Assembly: GCF_004402045.1 (NCBI RefSeq)
Contig: NZ_SOMG01000030.1
Span: 930,001 to 994,000 of the forward strand
Source of the DNA: Lelliottia nimipressuralis
GTDB taxonomy: Bacteria > Pseudomonadota > Gammaproteobacteria > Enterobacterales > Enterobacteriaceae
DNA length: 64,000 bases
Direction of reading: 5' to 3'
The position numbers were made by a program, and so were the translations under genes. This document shows positions 30,681 to 40,973 of the stretch, piece by piece (the stretch's first letter is position 1; every line of letters begins with the position of its first letter). The notes beneath the pieces are model-generated. The model was not told the origin of the DNA. It did not search any database and saw nothing but the letters and a program-made list of their open reading frames with translations.

Positions 30681-32243
30681 ATGCAAACAGCCAAACCACA
30701 CCTTGAATTGCTGACCTGCGAGGCGGCCTATCGCCACAACCCCACCGCGCTGTTTCATCAGGTGTGCGGAGCCCGTCCGGCGACCTTGCTGCTTGAATCT
30801 GCGGATATCGACAGCAAGGACGATCTTAAGAGCCTGCTGCTGGTCGACAGCGCGTTGCGCATTACCGCTTTAGGTGACACCGTCACGATTAAGGCGCTGT
30901 CAGACAATGGCGCATCGCTGCTGCCGCTGCTGGATGCCGCCCTGCCTGCAGGCATTGAAAACGAGCGTCATCCGGAGATGCGTATTCTGCGCTTCCCGCC
31001 GGTTAGCCAGCTGCTGGACGAAGACGCGCGCCTCTGCTCACTGTCCGTTTTCGATGCTTTCCGCCTGCTGCAAAATCTGGTCTCCGTGCCAGCAGAGGAA
31101 CGCGAAGCGATGTTCTTTGGCGGGCTGTTTGCTTATGACCTGGTCGCCGGTTTCGAAGATTTACCGGAAACGGACCAGGGTAACCGCTGCCCGGATTACT
31201 GTTTCTATCTGGCTGAAACCTTGTTGGTGATCGACCATCAGAAAAAATATACCCGCATCCAGGCAAGCCTGTTCACGCCGTCTGTATCTGAAAAATATCG
31301 CCTTGAACACCGTATCGCGCAGCTGCAACAGCAAATGACCGAAGCGCCGCCTGCGCTTCCGGTGCAGCGCGTGGAGAAAATGACCTGCGATGTTAACCAG
31401 ACCGACGATCAGTACGGCGCCGTCGTTCGCCAGATGCAAAAAGCCATTCGCGCCGGGGAAATTTTCCAGGTTGTCCCTTCCCGTCGCTTCTCTTTGCCCT
31501 GCCCGTCTCCGCTGGCAGCCTACGAGGTGCTGAAAAAGAGCAACCCAAGCCCGTACATGTTCTTTATGCAGGACAACGAATTCACCCTGTTTGGCGCGTC
31601 GCCGGAAAGCTCGCTGAAATATGACGCTACCAGCCGCCAGATTGAGATCTACCCGATTGCCGGAACCCGTCCACGCGGACGTCGTGCTGATGGCTCACTG
31701 GATCGCGATCTCGACAGCCGCATTGAACTGGAAATGCGCACCGACCACAAAGAACTCTCCGAGCACCTGATGCTGGTAGACCTGGCGCGTAACGATCTGG
31801 CCCGCATTTGCACCCCGGGCAGCCGCTACGTGGCGGACCTGACCAAAGTTGACCGTTACTCCTTCGTCATGCACCTGGTCTCCCGCGTGGTCGGTGAGTT
31901 GCGCCACGACCTCGATGTACTGCACGCCTATCGCGCCTGCATGAACATGGGCACCCTGAGCGGTGCGCCGAAAGTGCGCGCCATGCAGCTGATTGCCGCA
32001 GCCGAAGGACGTCGTCGCGGAAGCTACGGCGGCGCGGTGGGCTACTTCACGGCCCACGGTGACCTCGATACCTGCATCGTGATCCGCTCCGCCTATGTCG
32101 AAGACGGTATTGCTACCGTACAGGCGGGTGCCGGGATTGTTCTTGATTCTGTTCCGCAGTCTGAAGCTGACGAAACGCGCAGTAAAGCCCGAGCGGTCCT
32201 TCGCGCCATTGCTACCGCACACCATGCACAGGAGATTTTCTGA
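30681..32243 (+). CDS. trpE: Anthranilate synthase component I
   Basis: 520 aa, as in E. coli. TrpE makes anthranilate from chorismate, using ammonia supplied by the TrpD glutaminase half. The tryptophan feedback segment LLLES near residue 36-40 and the chorismate-binding [21 protein letters not shown] and [15 protein letters not shown] are intact. Its stop overlaps the trpD start (TGATG), which couples their translation. Confidence 0.98.
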   Translation: MQTAKPHLELLTCEAAYRHNPTALFHQVCGARPATLLLESADIDSKDDLKSLLLVDSALRITALGDTVTIKALSDNGASLLPLLDAALPAGIENERHPEMRILRFPPVSQLLDEDARLCSLSVFDAFRLLQNLVSVPAEEREAMFFGGLFAYDLVAGFEDLPETDQGNRCPDYCFYLAETLLVIDHQKKYTRIQASLFTPSVSEKYRLEHRIAQLQQQMTEAPPALPVQRVEKMTCDVNQTDDQYGAVVRQMQKAIRAGEIFQVVPSRRFSLPCPSPLAAYEVLKKSNPSPYMFFMQDNEFTLFGASPESSLKYDATSRQIEIYPIAGTRPRGRRADGSLDRDLDSRIELEMRTDHKELSEHLMLVDLARNDLARICTPGSRYVADLTKVDRYSFVMHLVSRVVGELRHDLDVLHAYRACMNMGTLSGAPKVRAMQLIAAAEGRRRGSYGGAVGYFTAHGDLDTCIVIRSAYVEDGIATVQAGAGIVLDSVPQSEADETRSKARAVLRAIATAHHAQEIF

Positions 32244-33838
32244 TGGCTGACATTCTGCTGCTCGATAATATCGACTCCTTTACCTATAACCTGGCAGATC
32301 AGCTGCGTGCGAATGGTCATAACGTCGTTATCTATCGCAACCATGTACCTGCGCAGACTCTGATTGACCGTCTGGCAACCATGCAAAATCCGGTGCTGAT
32401 GCTTTCCCCGGGGCCTGGCGCACCGAGCGAAGCGGGCTGTATGCCGGAACTGCTGACCCGTATGCGCGGCAAGCTGCCGATTATCGGCATCTGCCTGGGC
32501 CATCAGGCCATTGTTGAAGCCTACGGCGGGTACGTCGGCCAGGCGGGTGAGATCCTGCACGGTAAAGCGTCCAGCATCGAACATGACGGTCAGGCAATGT
32601 TTGCCGGGCTGCCGAATCCGCTCCCGGTTGCCCGCTACCACTCGCTGGTCGGGAGCAACATTCCAGCCGGGCTGACCATTAACGCCTCGTATGAAGGGAT
32701 GGTGATGGCGGTGCGTCACGATGCAGACCGCGTCTGTGGCATGCAGTTCCACCCGGAATCGATCCTGACCTCACACGGCGCTCGTCTGCTGGAACAGACC
32801 CTGGACTGGGCGTTACAGAAGCTGGAGCAAACCAATACCCTGCAACCGATTCTGGAAAAACTGTACCAGGCACAAACCCTGAGCCAGCAGGAAAGCCACC
32901 AGCTTTTCTCCGCCGTGGTTCGCGGTGAGCTGAAGCCTGAACAGCTGGCGGCCGCGCTGGTGAGCATGAAAGTGCGCGGCGAAAGCCCACAGGAGATCGC
33001 CGGTGCCGCCACGGCCCTGCTGGAAAATGCCGCGCCGTTCCCGCGCCCGGACTATCAGTTCGCGGATATTGTCGGCACCGGGGGTGACGGCAGTAACAGT
33101 ATCAATATCTCCACCGCCAGCGCCTTCGTGGCGGCGGCGTGTGGTTTGAAAGTCGCGAAGCACGGTAACCGTAGCGTTTCAAGCCGGTCAGGTTCGTCTG
33201 ATCTGCTCGCCGCATTCGGTATTAACCTCGATATGAACGCCGAACGTTCCCGTGAAGCGCTGGATGACCTGGGCGTCTGCTTCCTGTTTGCGCCGAAATA
33301 TCACACCGGTTTCCGCCACGCGATGCCGGTTCGTCAGCAGCTTAAAACCCGCACGCTGTTTAACGTTCTGGGTCCGCTGATTAACCCGGCCCATCCGCCG
33401 CTGGCGCTGATTGGTGTCTATAGCCCAGAGCTGGTCCTGCCGATTGCTGAGACACTGCGCGTCCTGGGTTATCAGCGTGCTGCCGTGGTGCACAGTGGCG
33501 GAATGGATGAAGTGTCTCTGCATGCTCCGACGCTGGTGGCCGAACTGCGCGACGGTGAAATCCAGAGCTATCAGCTGGACGCTGCCGACTTCGGCCTTGC
33601 GCCATATCACCAGGAAGCGCTGGCAGGCGGTACGCCGGAAGAAAACCGTGACATTCTGACGCGCTTATTACAAGGTAAGGGAGAGGTCGCCCATGAGGCC
33701 GCCGTTGCTGCCAACGTCGCCATGCTGATGCGTTTGCACGGTGAGGAAGACCTGAAGGCCAACGTTCAAAAAGTTCTGGATGTACTGCGCTCCGGTGCAG
33801 CTTACGATCGCGTTACCGCACTTGCGGCAAGAGGGTAA
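32243..33838 (+). CDS. trpD: Anthranilate synthase II / anthranilate phosphoribosyltransferase fusion
   Basis: 531 aa fusion, usual for enteric bacteria. Residues about 1-195 are the glutamine amidotransferase TrpG with the nucleophile Cys in GICLGHQ and the HPES box. Residues about 200-531 are the phosphoribosyltransferase with [14 protein letters not shown] and KHGNRS. It supplies ammonia to TrpE and then adds PRPP to anthranilate. Confidence 0.98.
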   Translation: MADILLLDNIDSFTYNLADQLRANGHNVVIYRNHVPAQTLIDRLATMQNPVLMLSPGPGAPSEAGCMPELLTRMRGKLPIIGICLGHQAIVEAYGGYVGQAGEILHGKASSIEHDGQAMFAGLPNPLPVARYHSLVGSNIPAGLTINASYEGMVMAVRHDADRVCGMQFHPESILTSHGARLLEQTLDWALQKLEQTNTLQPILEKLYQAQTLSQQESHQLFSAVVRGELKPEQLAAALVSMKVRGESPQEIAGAATALLENAAPFPRPDYQFADIVGTGGDGSNSINISTASAFVAAACGLKVAKHGNRSVSSRSGSSDLLAAFGINLDMNAERSREALDDLGVCFLFAPKYHTGFRHAMPVRQQLKTRTLFNVLGPLINPAHPPLALIGVYSPELVLPIAETLRVLGYQRAAVVHSGGMDEVSLHAPTLVAELRDGEIQSYQLDAADFGLAPYHQEALAGGTPEENRDILTRLLQGKGEVAHEAAVAANVAMLMRLHGEEDLKANVQKVLDVLRSGAAYDRVTALAARG

Positions 33839-33841
33839 AGA

Positions 33842-35200
33842 ATGCAGACCGTTTTAGCGAAAATCGTTGCCGATAAGGCCATCTGGGTGGAAGCCCGCAA
33901 GCAACAGCAGCCGCTTGCCAGTTTCCAGAACGACGTCGTCCCGAGCAGCCGTCGTTTCTATGACGCCCTGCAGGGCGCGCGCACCGCGTTTATTCTTGAG
34001 TGCAAAAAGGCGTCCCCGTCTAAAGGCGTTATTCGTGACGATTTCGACCCGGCGCGTATTGCCGGCATTTATAAGCATCATGCGTCAGCCATCTCGGTGC
34101 TGACGGATGAGAAATATTTCCAGGGCAGCTTCGATTTTCTGCCTATCGTCAGCGGTATCGCGACGCAGCCGATCCTGTGCAAAGACTTTATTATTGACCC
34201 GTATCAGATCTGGCTGGCGCGTTTCTACCAGGCTGACGCCTGCCTGCTGATGCTCTCGGTACTTGATGACGAACAGTATCGCCAGCTCGCAGCCGTCGCG
34301 CACAGCCTGAATATGGGCGTGCTGACCGAAGTAAGCAACGAAGAGGAGCTGGAGCGCGCCATGGCGCTCGGTGCCAAAGTTGTCGGGATCAACAACCGCG
34401 ATTTGCGCGATCTGTCGATAGACCTCAACCGTACCCGCCAGCTGGCACCGCGTCTGGGCTCGGGCGTAACCGTTATCAGCGAATCCGGGATAAACAGCTA
34501 CGCCCAGGTGCGCGAGCTTAGCCACTTCGCCAACGGTTTCCTGATTGGTTCCGCCATGATGGAGCATGACGATCTCAATGCGGCAGTACGTCGCGTGCTG
34601 CTGGGTGAAAACAAAGTCTGCGGCTTAACCCGCGAACAGGATGCCCAGGCCGCGTATGAAGCGGGTGCCATTTACGGCGGACTGATTTTCGTGGATACCT
34701 CACCTCGTGTAGTGAGCGAAGAGCAGGCGCGTAAGGTGATAGCCGCAGCTCCCCTCAGCTACGTGGGCGTGTTCCGCAATGCGGATATCGCAGATGTGGT
34801 AGCAAAAGCCGAGGCATTATCCCTGAGTGCGGTGCAGCTCCACGGTGATGAAGACCAGGGCTATATCGATACCCTGCGCGCCTCGCTGGCGCCTCAGGTA
34901 CAGATCTGGAAAGCGCAAAGCGTCGGCGAGACCTTGCCCGCGCGCAACCTGAGCCATGTCGATAAATACGTCCTCGATAACGGCCAGGGCGGCACCGGCC
35001 AGCGTTTTGACTGGTCACTGCTGAACGGCGAAAAGCTGGATAACGTCCTGCTGGCGGGCGGATTAAGCCCGGATAACTGCGTAGAAGCCGCCAAAACCGG
35101 CTGCGCAGGCCTCGATTTCAATTCAGGCGTAGAGTCCCAACCCGGAATAAAAGATGCCAGCAAACTGGCCTCAGTGTTTAAAACTCTGCGTGCATATTAA
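33842..35200 (+). CDS. trpC: Indole-3-glycerol-phosphate synthase / PRA isomerase fusion
   Basis: 452 aa fusion of two TIM barrels. The N-terminal half (about 1-255) is IGP synthase with [10 protein letters not shown] and [11 protein letters not shown]; the C-terminal half (about 256-452) is the TrpF isomerase with [16 protein letters not shown] and LAGGLSPDN. It starts 3 bases after trpD ends. Confidence 0.98.
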   Translation: MQTVLAKIVADKAIWVEARKQQQPLASFQNDVVPSSRRFYDALQGARTAFILECKKASPSKGVIRDDFDPARIAGIYKHHASAISVLTDEKYFQGSFDFLPIVSGIATQPILCKDFIIDPYQIWLARFYQADACLLMLSVLDDEQYRQLAAVAHSLNMGVLTEVSNEEELERAMALGAKVVGINNRDLRDLSIDLNRTRQLAPRLGSGVTVISESGINSYAQVRELSHFANGFLIGSAMMEHDDLNAAVRRVLLGENKVCGLTREQDAQAAYEAGAIYGGLIFVDTSPRVVSEEQARKVIAAAPLSYVGVFRNADIADVVAKAEALSLSAVQLHGDEDQGYIDTLRASLAPQVQIWKAQSVGETLPARNLSHVDKYVLDNGQGGTGQRFDWSLLNGEKLDNVLLAGGLSPDNCVEAAKTGCAGLDFNSGVESQPGIKDASKLASVFKTLRAY

Positions 35201-35210
35201 GGAAGAGAAG

Positions 35211-36404
35211 ATGACAACATTACTTAACCCGTATTTTGGTGAGTTTGGTGGGATGTACGTCCCGCAAATCCTGATGCCCGCGCTGCGCCAGCTGGAAGAA
35301 GCCTTTGTCAGCGCGCAGAAAGATCCGGCGTTTCAGGCTGAATTTACCGACCTGCTGAAAAATTACGCGGGCCGTCCGACTGCGCTGACCAAATGCCGTA
35401 ACCTGACGGAAGGTACCAAAACCACGCTTTATCTGAAGCGTGAAGACCTGCTGCACGGCGGCGCGCATAAAACTAACCAGGTGCTGGGCCAGGCGCTGCT
35501 CGCGAAGCGTATGGGCAAAACCGAAATCATCGCCGAAACCGGCGCAGGCCAGCACGGTGTCGCCTCTGCGCTCGCCAGCGCCCTGCTCGGCCTGAAGTGT
35601 CGCATCTATATGGGGGCGAAAGACGTTGAGCGTCAGTCTCCGAACGTGTTCCGTATGCGCCTGATGGGCGCAGAAGTGATCCCGGTGCACAGCGGCTCCG
35701 CCACGCTGAAGGATGCCTGTAACGAAGCGCTGCGCGACTGGTCTGGCAGTTACGAAACTGCGCACTATATGCTGGGTACCGCAGCGGGTCCGCATCCGTT
35801 CCCGACTATTGTGCGCGAATTCCAGCGCATGATCGGTGAAGAGACCAAAGCGCAGATCCTCGAAAAAGAGGGTCGCCTGCCGGATGCCGTTATCGCCTGC
35901 GTTGGCGGCGGCTCTAACGCCATCGGCATGTTCGCAGACTTTATCGACGACACCAGCGTCGGTCTGATTGGCGTCGAGCCTGCCGGTCACGGCATTGAAT
36001 CGGGTGAGCACGGCGCGCCGCTGAAGCATGGCCGCGTGGGGATCTACTTCGGAATGAAATCCCCGATGATGCAAACCGATGAAGGCCAGATTGAAGAGTC
36101 TTACTCTATCTCAGCTGGTCTCGACTTCCCGTCCGTCGGGCCACAGCACGCGTATCTAAACAGTACCGGTCGCGCGGAGTACGTTTCCATTACCGATGAC
36201 GAAGCCCTGGAAGCGTTTAAAACGCTGTGCCGCAGCGAAGGGATCATTCCGGCACTGGAGTCTTCGCACGCGCTGGCGCACGCGCTGAAAATGATTAAAG
36301 AAAACCCGGAAAAAGAACAGCTGCTGGTGGTGAACCTTTCCGGTCGCGGTGACAAAGATATCTTCACCGTTCACGATATTCTGAAAGCACGAGGGGAAAT
36401 CTGA
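35211..36404 (+). CDS. trpB: Tryptophan synthase beta subunit
   Basis: 397 aa from the ATG at 35211, which follows GGAAGAGA; the frame is open upstream through the end of trpC, but this start is the conserved one ([14 protein letters not shown]). It joins indole and serine to form tryptophan with PLP on Lys87 in [18 protein letters not shown] binds the PLP phosphate. Its stop overlaps the trpA start. Confidence 0.98.
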   Translation: MTTLLNPYFGEFGGMYVPQILMPALRQLEEAFVSAQKDPAFQAEFTDLLKNYAGRPTALTKCRNLTEGTKTTLYLKREDLLHGGAHKTNQVLGQALLAKRMGKTEIIAETGAGQHGVASALASALLGLKCRIYMGAKDVERQSPNVFRMRLMGAEVIPVHSGSATLKDACNEALRDWSGSYETAHYMLGTAAGPHPFPTIVREFQRMIGEETKAQILEKEGRLPDAVIACVGGGSNAIGMFADFIDDTSVGLIGVEPAGHGIESGEHGAPLKHGRVGIYFGMKSPMMQTDEGQIEESYSISAGLDFPSVGPQHAYLNSTGRAEYVSITDDEALEAFKTLCRSEGIIPALESSHALAHALKMIKENPEKEQLLVVNLSGRGDKDIFTVHDILKARGEI

Positions 36405-37213
36405 TGGAACGCTACGATAACGTATTTGCAGAGCTGAAATCCCGCCAGGAAGGCGCGTTCGTTCCCTTCGTCACCCTGGGCGATCCGGGCCCGGAACAGT
36501 CGCTGAAGATTATCGACACCCTGATTGAAGCCGGCGCCGACGCGCTGGAGCTGGGTATTCCGTTCTCTGATCCGCTAGCGGATGGCCCAACCATCCAGAA
36601 CGCAACGCTGCGCGCATTTGCCTCCGGTGTGACGCCAACACAGTGCTTCGAGATGCTGGCGGCGATTCGCCAGAAGCACCCGACCATTCCGATCGGCCTG
36701 CTGATGTACGCCAACCTGGTCTTTAACCGCGGTATTGATGAGTTCTATGCCGAGTGCGCGCGCGTGGGCGTCGACTCCGTTCTGGTGGCAGACGTGCCGG
36801 TTGAGGAGTCTGCGCCATTCCGTCAGGCGGCAATGCGTCATAACGTGGCCCCGATTTTCATCTGCCCGCCGAACGCCGATGACGCACTGCTGCGCCAGAT
36901 TGCCTCTTACGGACGCGGGTATACCTACCTGCTCTCCCGCGCGGGCGTGACCGGTGCCGAGAATAAAGCGGCGTTGCCTCTGCATCATCTGGTGGAGAAG
37001 CTGGCTGAATACCACGCTGCACCGCCGCTGCAGGGCTTTGGGATTTCATCTCCCGATCAGGTCTCCGCAGCGATTGAGGCGAAAGCGGCAGGGGCAATCT
37101 CCGGCTCTGCTATCGTCAAAATCATTGAGAAGAACGTAGATAAGCCAGAGCAGATGCTGGCTGAGTTAAAAGCATTCGTGACTGCAATGAAAGCAGCGAC
37201 GCGTAAAGCCTAA
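36404..37213 (+). CDS. trpA: Tryptophan synthase alpha subunit
   Basis: 269 aa TIM barrel. The catalytic acids Glu49 and Asp60 are present in [15 protein letters not shown]. It cleaves indole-3-glycerol phosphate and passes indole through the tunnel to TrpB. TrpB-TrpA translation is coupled through TGATG. Confidence 0.98.
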   Translation: MERYDNVFAELKSRQEGAFVPFVTLGDPGPEQSLKIIDTLIEAGADALELGIPFSDPLADGPTIQNATLRAFASGVTPTQCFEMLAAIRQKHPTIPIGLLMYANLVFNRGIDEFYAECARVGVDSVLVADVPVEESAPFRQAAMRHNVAPIFICPPNADDALLRQIASYGRGYTYLLSRAGVTGAENKAALPLHHLVEKLAEYHAAPPLQGFGISSPDQVSAAIEAKAAGAISGSAIVKIIEKNVDKPEQMLAELKAFVTAMKAATRKA

Positions 37214-37219
37214 TCCTTT

Positions 37220-37260
37220 GACCGTCTGGCTTTTCAGCCAGGCGGTCCTCTTCTTTTATT
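37220..37260 (+). terminator. trp operon terminator
   Basis: An 11-bp stem with one G-T pair, GACCGTCTGGC / GCCAGGCGGTC, is followed by CTCTTCTTTTATT just after trpA. Confidence 0.75.
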
Positions 37261-37334
37261 ACACTCTCTCTTCATTTTCAGCATTAATACCAATTGCAAT
37301 AAATAGCACACTTATACTTGGCCCCACCCTTCAC

Positions 37335-37351
37335 TAAACAAGTAGTCAACA
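37335..37351 (-). promoter_or_regulatory. Candidate PhoP box (minus-strand orientation)
   Basis: On the minus strand TGTTGA, five bases, TGTTTA match the direct repeat recognised by PhoP (one mismatch in the first half). It lies about 80-100 bases before the Mig-14-like gene. PhoP boxes in reversed orientation are known at some horizontally acquired genes. Confidence 0.35.
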
Positions 37352-37431
37352 ATATCTCTTTGTCGATTTACATACTGTAAGGAATGTATAAAGTATGCGT
37401 ATATTTGTGATTGCAAAAATATTTGGACACT

Positions 37432-38307
37432 ATGTTGAGAAGTTTCATTTGTGGATGGGAAGAGTGTGACCTGAGTATTTACCGCCAGGCTTATTCCGTT
37501 TATGGCGGAAGCGTATGTACACACCCGGATGTGCTAACTTATCTGGCAAATAAACGAAAAAAAGACATTCGTTTTTTCTGTAGAAAAAAAGATGGCGTTA
37601 TTGTTTCATCAACTTACTCCATCAGCGGCTCTCTGAATCTCTATTCAAAACCACACCCGTTTGTTTTTGAGGATATAATATTACCCAGCGCCCCTCATTC
37701 AAAAACTTTCCTTCCAGTCAGGACTAAAAAACTTTCGCCATTACAGAAACACGCGTTCATCAACTCGTTCAGCAGTAAAATACTGAATGATGAGATATGT
37801 CATATGAAACCTGTATTTTCTACAAAAACGGTTAAGAAAAGAAATGGCGAAAGGAATCGTTTCCTCAAGCTTGGCGGGGAGATACTGGATGTGAATAATC
37901 TTTCTGTCGAGGAGATTTGCGACAGTTACATAAGCTTATTTAATGCTCGCTGGCGCGGCAAGGTATCGCCCTATCCAAGAGATAACCTGCTGGATGCTAT
38001 TGAAAGTCTGAGGCATATGGTTTTTGGCTCCGCGCTCGCATTCAATAAGAAAATCATAGCAATTGATTTAATATTCAAAACTGAATGCCCCGAATGGATC
38101 TATTTCGATGACATCAATGGTGGATATGACCCCCTATATAATGACATTGGTGCGGGGAGTATCTTGCTTTGGGAAAATTATAATCGCGCCCGAGAACTGT
38201 GTGAGCGAAATGAAAAACAAATGATATTCTCATTGGGAAAATACTTCACCGGAATGGAGTATAAAAAACAGTGGTGTAACATCATTCCTTTGAGATGTGT
38301 ATTTTAA
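37432..38307 (+). CDS. Mig-14-like antimicrobial-peptide resistance protein (putative)
   Basis: 291 aa from the ATG at 37432; a TTG at 37411 would add seven residues. The N-terminal CDLSIYRQAYSVYGGSVCTHP and the C-terminal DPLYNDIGAGSILLWENYN and GMEYKKQWCN resemble the Mig-14 family (a GNAT/FemAB-like fold), which in Salmonella and Pseudomonas promotes survival with cationic peptides. The gene is visibly richer in A and T than the trp genes beside it and uses rarer codons, which suggests transfer. It sits where E. coli has yciEFG. The family call comes from remembered motifs, not a search. Confidence 0.6.
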   Translation: MLRSFICGWEECDLSIYRQAYSVYGGSVCTHPDVLTYLANKRKKDIRFFCRKKDGVIVSSTYSISGSLNLYSKPHPFVFEDIILPSAPHSKTFLPVRTKKLSPLQKHAFINSFSSKILNDEICHMKPVFSTKTVKKRNGERNRFLKLGGEILDVNNLSVEEICDSYISLFNARWRGKVSPYPRDNLLDAIESLRHMVFGSALAFNKKIIAIDLIFKTECPEWIYFDDINGGYDPLYNDIGAGSILLWENYNRARELCERNEKQMIFSLGKYFTGMEYKKQWCNIIPLRCVF

Positions 38308-38354
38308 TTATACTTTATGCCGTGCGTACGGCCACCTGGATCTTTACAAATTCC

Positions 38355-38771
38355 TTAGTCCATTATCTGCTGAGCACTTTTCATGGTGACATTTTTGTTT
38401 GCAATTTCTCTGGCGGCCTCTTTAAGGGCTATATTCATCGCCACCGTTGTTACTGGCTTTGCAACTCCTTTTACGCGATTTGATTTACTCTGAAAAACAT
38501 AGATATCCAGGGGGTTTGCTAGCTTTCTTTTATTAAATAATTGCCGCAGTATCTTGCACAGTCTCACTGTCCGCGACTCAAATTTTGGTGTTGCCGCGAG
38601 ATGCAACAAATCATCTTTGATATCACTGTATTTTATGCTTACAACCCGGCAACTTTCAGCGCGTAAAAAAAATAATGTTAACCATAAATCACCCCACGTC
38701 TTTGAAATCCGGTACAACTTCTGATGAATGACCATGAATTCATCAGTGGTTATAGAATCAGTTTTCGCCAT
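38355..38771 (-). CDS. Truncated tyrosine-recombinase-like protein
   Basis: 138 aa from the ATG at 38771 (an ATG at 38786 and a TTG at 38795 are also in frame). The segment WLTLFFLRAESCRVVSIKYSDI resembles the FimB/phage-integrase core around the first catalytic arginine, followed by the usual beta-hairpin and KILRQLFNKRK helix. The reading frame stops before the HxxR and tyrosine boxes, so it should not be an active recombinase alone. It is AT-rich and convergent with the Mig-14-like gene. It may be a remnant or a DNA-binding derivative. Confidence 0.5.
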   Translation of the reverse strand: MAKTDSITTDEFMVIHQKLYRISKTWGDLWLTLFFLRAESCRVVSIKYSDIKDDLLHLAATPKFESRTVRLCKILRQLFNKRKLANPLDIYVFQSKSNRVKGVAKPVTTVAMNIALKEAAREIANKNVTMKSAQQIMD

Positions 38772-39020
38772 TGAAAACGCCTGCATCGAGTTCAAGCATG
38801 CTTTAACATAACATTAACCATTTAAATATTTATTCAACGCCTGTGCTGTCGCCTCCTGAAGCCAGGCGTGGATGAAAAAGGCGTCCGGTTTAGTGATAAA
38901 AGTCATTAAAAAGGGAGGTATTTTAGAGAAAGACATCAGAGAGGTTTTAGGGTAACGAAAAAAGTTATATATTCCAGTCCGTTAATTCCACATATTCCTT
39001 CTGAGTTCAGAGGCTTATTC

Positions 39021-40232
39021 ATGTCATGGCAATACTTCAAACAGACTTACCTGGTTAAGTTCTGGTCCCCTGTCCCGGCCGTTATCGCGGCAGGCATTCT
39101 CTCTACCTACTACTTCGGCATTACCGGCACCTTCTGGGCGGTCACCGGCGAGTTCACCCGCTGGGGTGGTCAATTGCTGCAACTCGCTGGCGTGCATACC
39201 GAAGAGTGGGGCTACTTTAAACTCATTCATCTGGACGGCACGCCGCTCACACGCATCGACGGGATGATGATCATCGGTATGTTCGGCGGCTGCTTTGCTG
39301 CCGCGTTGTGGGCAAATAACGTTAAGCTCCGGCTGCCCAAAAGTCGAATACGCATTTTGCAGGCGATTGTCGGCGGCATCATTGCCGGATTCGGCGCGCG
39401 CCTGGCGATGGGGTGTAACCTTGCCGCCTTCTTTACCGGGATCCCTCAGTTTTCGCTGCATGCCTGGTTCTTTGCTGTCGCCACGGCCATCGGCTCTTAC
39501 TTTGGCGCAAAATTTACCCTTCTGCCGCTGTTTCGTATTCCCGTCAAAATGGTCAAAGTGAGCGCAGCGTCGCCGCTAACGCAAAAGCCCTCACAGGCGC
39601 GACGCCGTTTCCGCCTCGGTATGGTGGTCTTTTTCGCTATGGTGGCATGGGCGCTATGTACGGCCTTGAACCAGCCCAAACTCGGCCTGGCGATGCTGTT
39701 CGGTGTGGGGTTTGGCCTGCTCATTGAACGCGCGCAGATCTGCTTCACCTCAGCGTTTCGCGATATGTGGATCACCGGCCGGACGATGATGGCGAAGGCG
39801 ATTATCGCCGGGATGGCGGTCAGCGCCATCGGTATCTTCAGCTATGTTCAGTTAGGCGTCGAACCGAAAATCATGTGGGCCGGTCCTAACGCGGTAATTG
39901 GCGGTCTGCTGTTTGGCTTCGGGATTGTGCTGGCCGGCGGGTGTGAAACCGGCTGGATGTACCGTGCCGTTGAAGGCCAGGTGCACTACTGGTGGGTGGG
40001 CCTGGGGAATGTTATTGGCTCGACCATCCTGGCGTACTTCTGGGACGATTTGTCCCCGGCGCTTGCGACGAACTGGGATAAGGTCAACCTGCTGAGCACC
40101 TTCGGTCCTCTCGGCGGCCTGCTGGTTACCTATGGCTTGCTGCTGGTCGCTTTTTTACTGGTTGTCGCACAGGAGAAACGTTTCTTCCGCCGGGCGAGTG
40201 TTAAAACAGAAACGCAGGAGAATGCAGCATGA
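39021..40232 (+). CDS. yedE: YedE, YeeE/TsuA-like membrane transporter
   Basis: 403 aa, very close to E. coli YedE. It is a polytopic inner-membrane protein of the YeeE/YedE family, whose studied members (TsuA) carry thiosulfate through a channel lined with conserved cysteines. The cysteine sites here are MGCNLAAFFTGIPQ, RAQICFTSAFRDM and AGGCETGWMYRA. YedE is linked to selenium metabolism by genome context and its substrate is not firmly proven. It overlaps yedF by four bases. In E. coli the pair lies far away, near 43 minutes. Confidence 0.93.
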   Translation: MSWQYFKQTYLVKFWSPVPAVIAAGILSTYYFGITGTFWAVTGEFTRWGGQLLQLAGVHTEEWGYFKLIHLDGTPLTRIDGMMIIGMFGGCFAAALWANNVKLRLPKSRIRILQAIVGGIIAGFGARLAMGCNLAAFFTGIPQFSLHAWFFAVATAIGSYFGAKFTLLPLFRIPVKMVKVSAASPLTQKPSQARRRFRLGMVVFFAMVAWALCTALNQPKLGLAMLFGVGFGLLIERAQICFTSAFRDMWITGRTMMAKAIIAGMAVSAIGIFSYVQLGVEPKIMWAGPNAVIGGLLFGFGIVLAGGCETGWMYRAVEGQVHYWWVGLGNVIGSTILAYFWDDLSPALATNWDKVNLLSTFGPLGGLLVTYGLLLVAFLLVVAQEKRFFRRASVKTETQENAA

Positions 40233-40462
40233 AAGAGATCGTGCCCAATTACCGTCTGGATATGGTCGGTGAACCCTGCCCTTATCCGGCTGTCGCTACG
40301 CTTGAAGCGCTACCGCAGCTTAAAAAAGGTGAAATTCTGGAAGTGGTGAGCGACTGTCCGCAGTCCATTAATAATATTCCGCTGGATGCGAAAAACCACG
40401 GCTACACGGTGCTGGATATCCAGCAGGATGGCCCGACCATTCGGTATTTGATTCAGAAGTGA
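40229..40462 (+). CDS. yedF: YedF, TusA-family sulfur/selenium carrier
   Basis: 77 aa, the same length as E. coli YedF. It has the TusA-family signature GEPCPYPA with Cys17 as the presumed acceptor of a sulfane sulfur or selenium atom. It overlaps the yedE stop. A likely role is to receive the chalcogen imported by YedE. Confidence 0.93.
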   Translation: MKEIVPNYRLDMVGEPCPYPAVATLEALPQLKKGEILEVVSDCPQSINNIPLDAKNHGYTVLDIQQDGPTIRYLIQK

Positions 40463-40588
40463 TCGCTAAGGGCCTCGTAAAGGGCCTTTATCCTATTGAA
40501 TTATAGGACATCTTGATCCACGGCAAAAACGCAATTTTTGACTTAAGTAAAATCTCATTTCCCTTTTGAAGCAGGTTTTCGCGGTTTG

Positions 40589-40927
40589 ATGTATTTACGA
40601 GCTTTACTGGTTTTCGCCTTATTGATTCCCTTCCATGCGCTGTCCCTGAATTTCTCTTCTACCTTCCTGCGCCTTAATTGTCCGCAAAGAGGACTTGTCG
40701 AGGTCATTCTGCACGTTTATGACCATACCCAGGAACGATGGCAAGGTCATTTTGAAACCGGTGCGGGACATAAACGTGCGGGAGATACCGAAATTATCCC
40801 GTTTGCCAACGGCGATATTCTTTTCCATTCCCTGTCCAGCGACGCTTTCAGCTATTTATACGATGGGGAAAAGATCCTGAGGCACTGCGTAAAGCTTGAT
40901 GAGCGGCCGGTTTATCCGTCGTTTTGA
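40589..40927 (+). CDS. Unknown exported protein with signal peptide
   Basis: 112 aa from the ATG at 40589 (a TTG just before is also in frame). Residues 1-18 form a clear signal peptide (MYLRALLVFALLIPFHAL). The mature part is about 94 residues, mainly beta-like, with two cysteines (LRLNCPQRG and ILRHCVKLD) that could form a disulfide. I do not recognise the family. It ends 46 bases before convergent ompW. Confidence 0.6.
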   Translation: MYLRALLVFALLIPFHALSLNFSSTFLRLNCPQRGLVEVILHVYDHTQERWQGHFETGAGHKRAGDTEIIPFANGDILFHSLSSDAFSYLYDGEKILRHCVKLDERPVYPSF

Positions 40928-40973
40928 AGTGAGCAAAGCAAACTGGCCACCCTGTGGCCAGTTTGACGGCGGG

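Noticed and set aside
38295-38483. 62-aa plus-strand frame after the Mig-14-like gene
   Set aside because: Antisense to the recombinase-like gene, no start signal, composition not coding-like.
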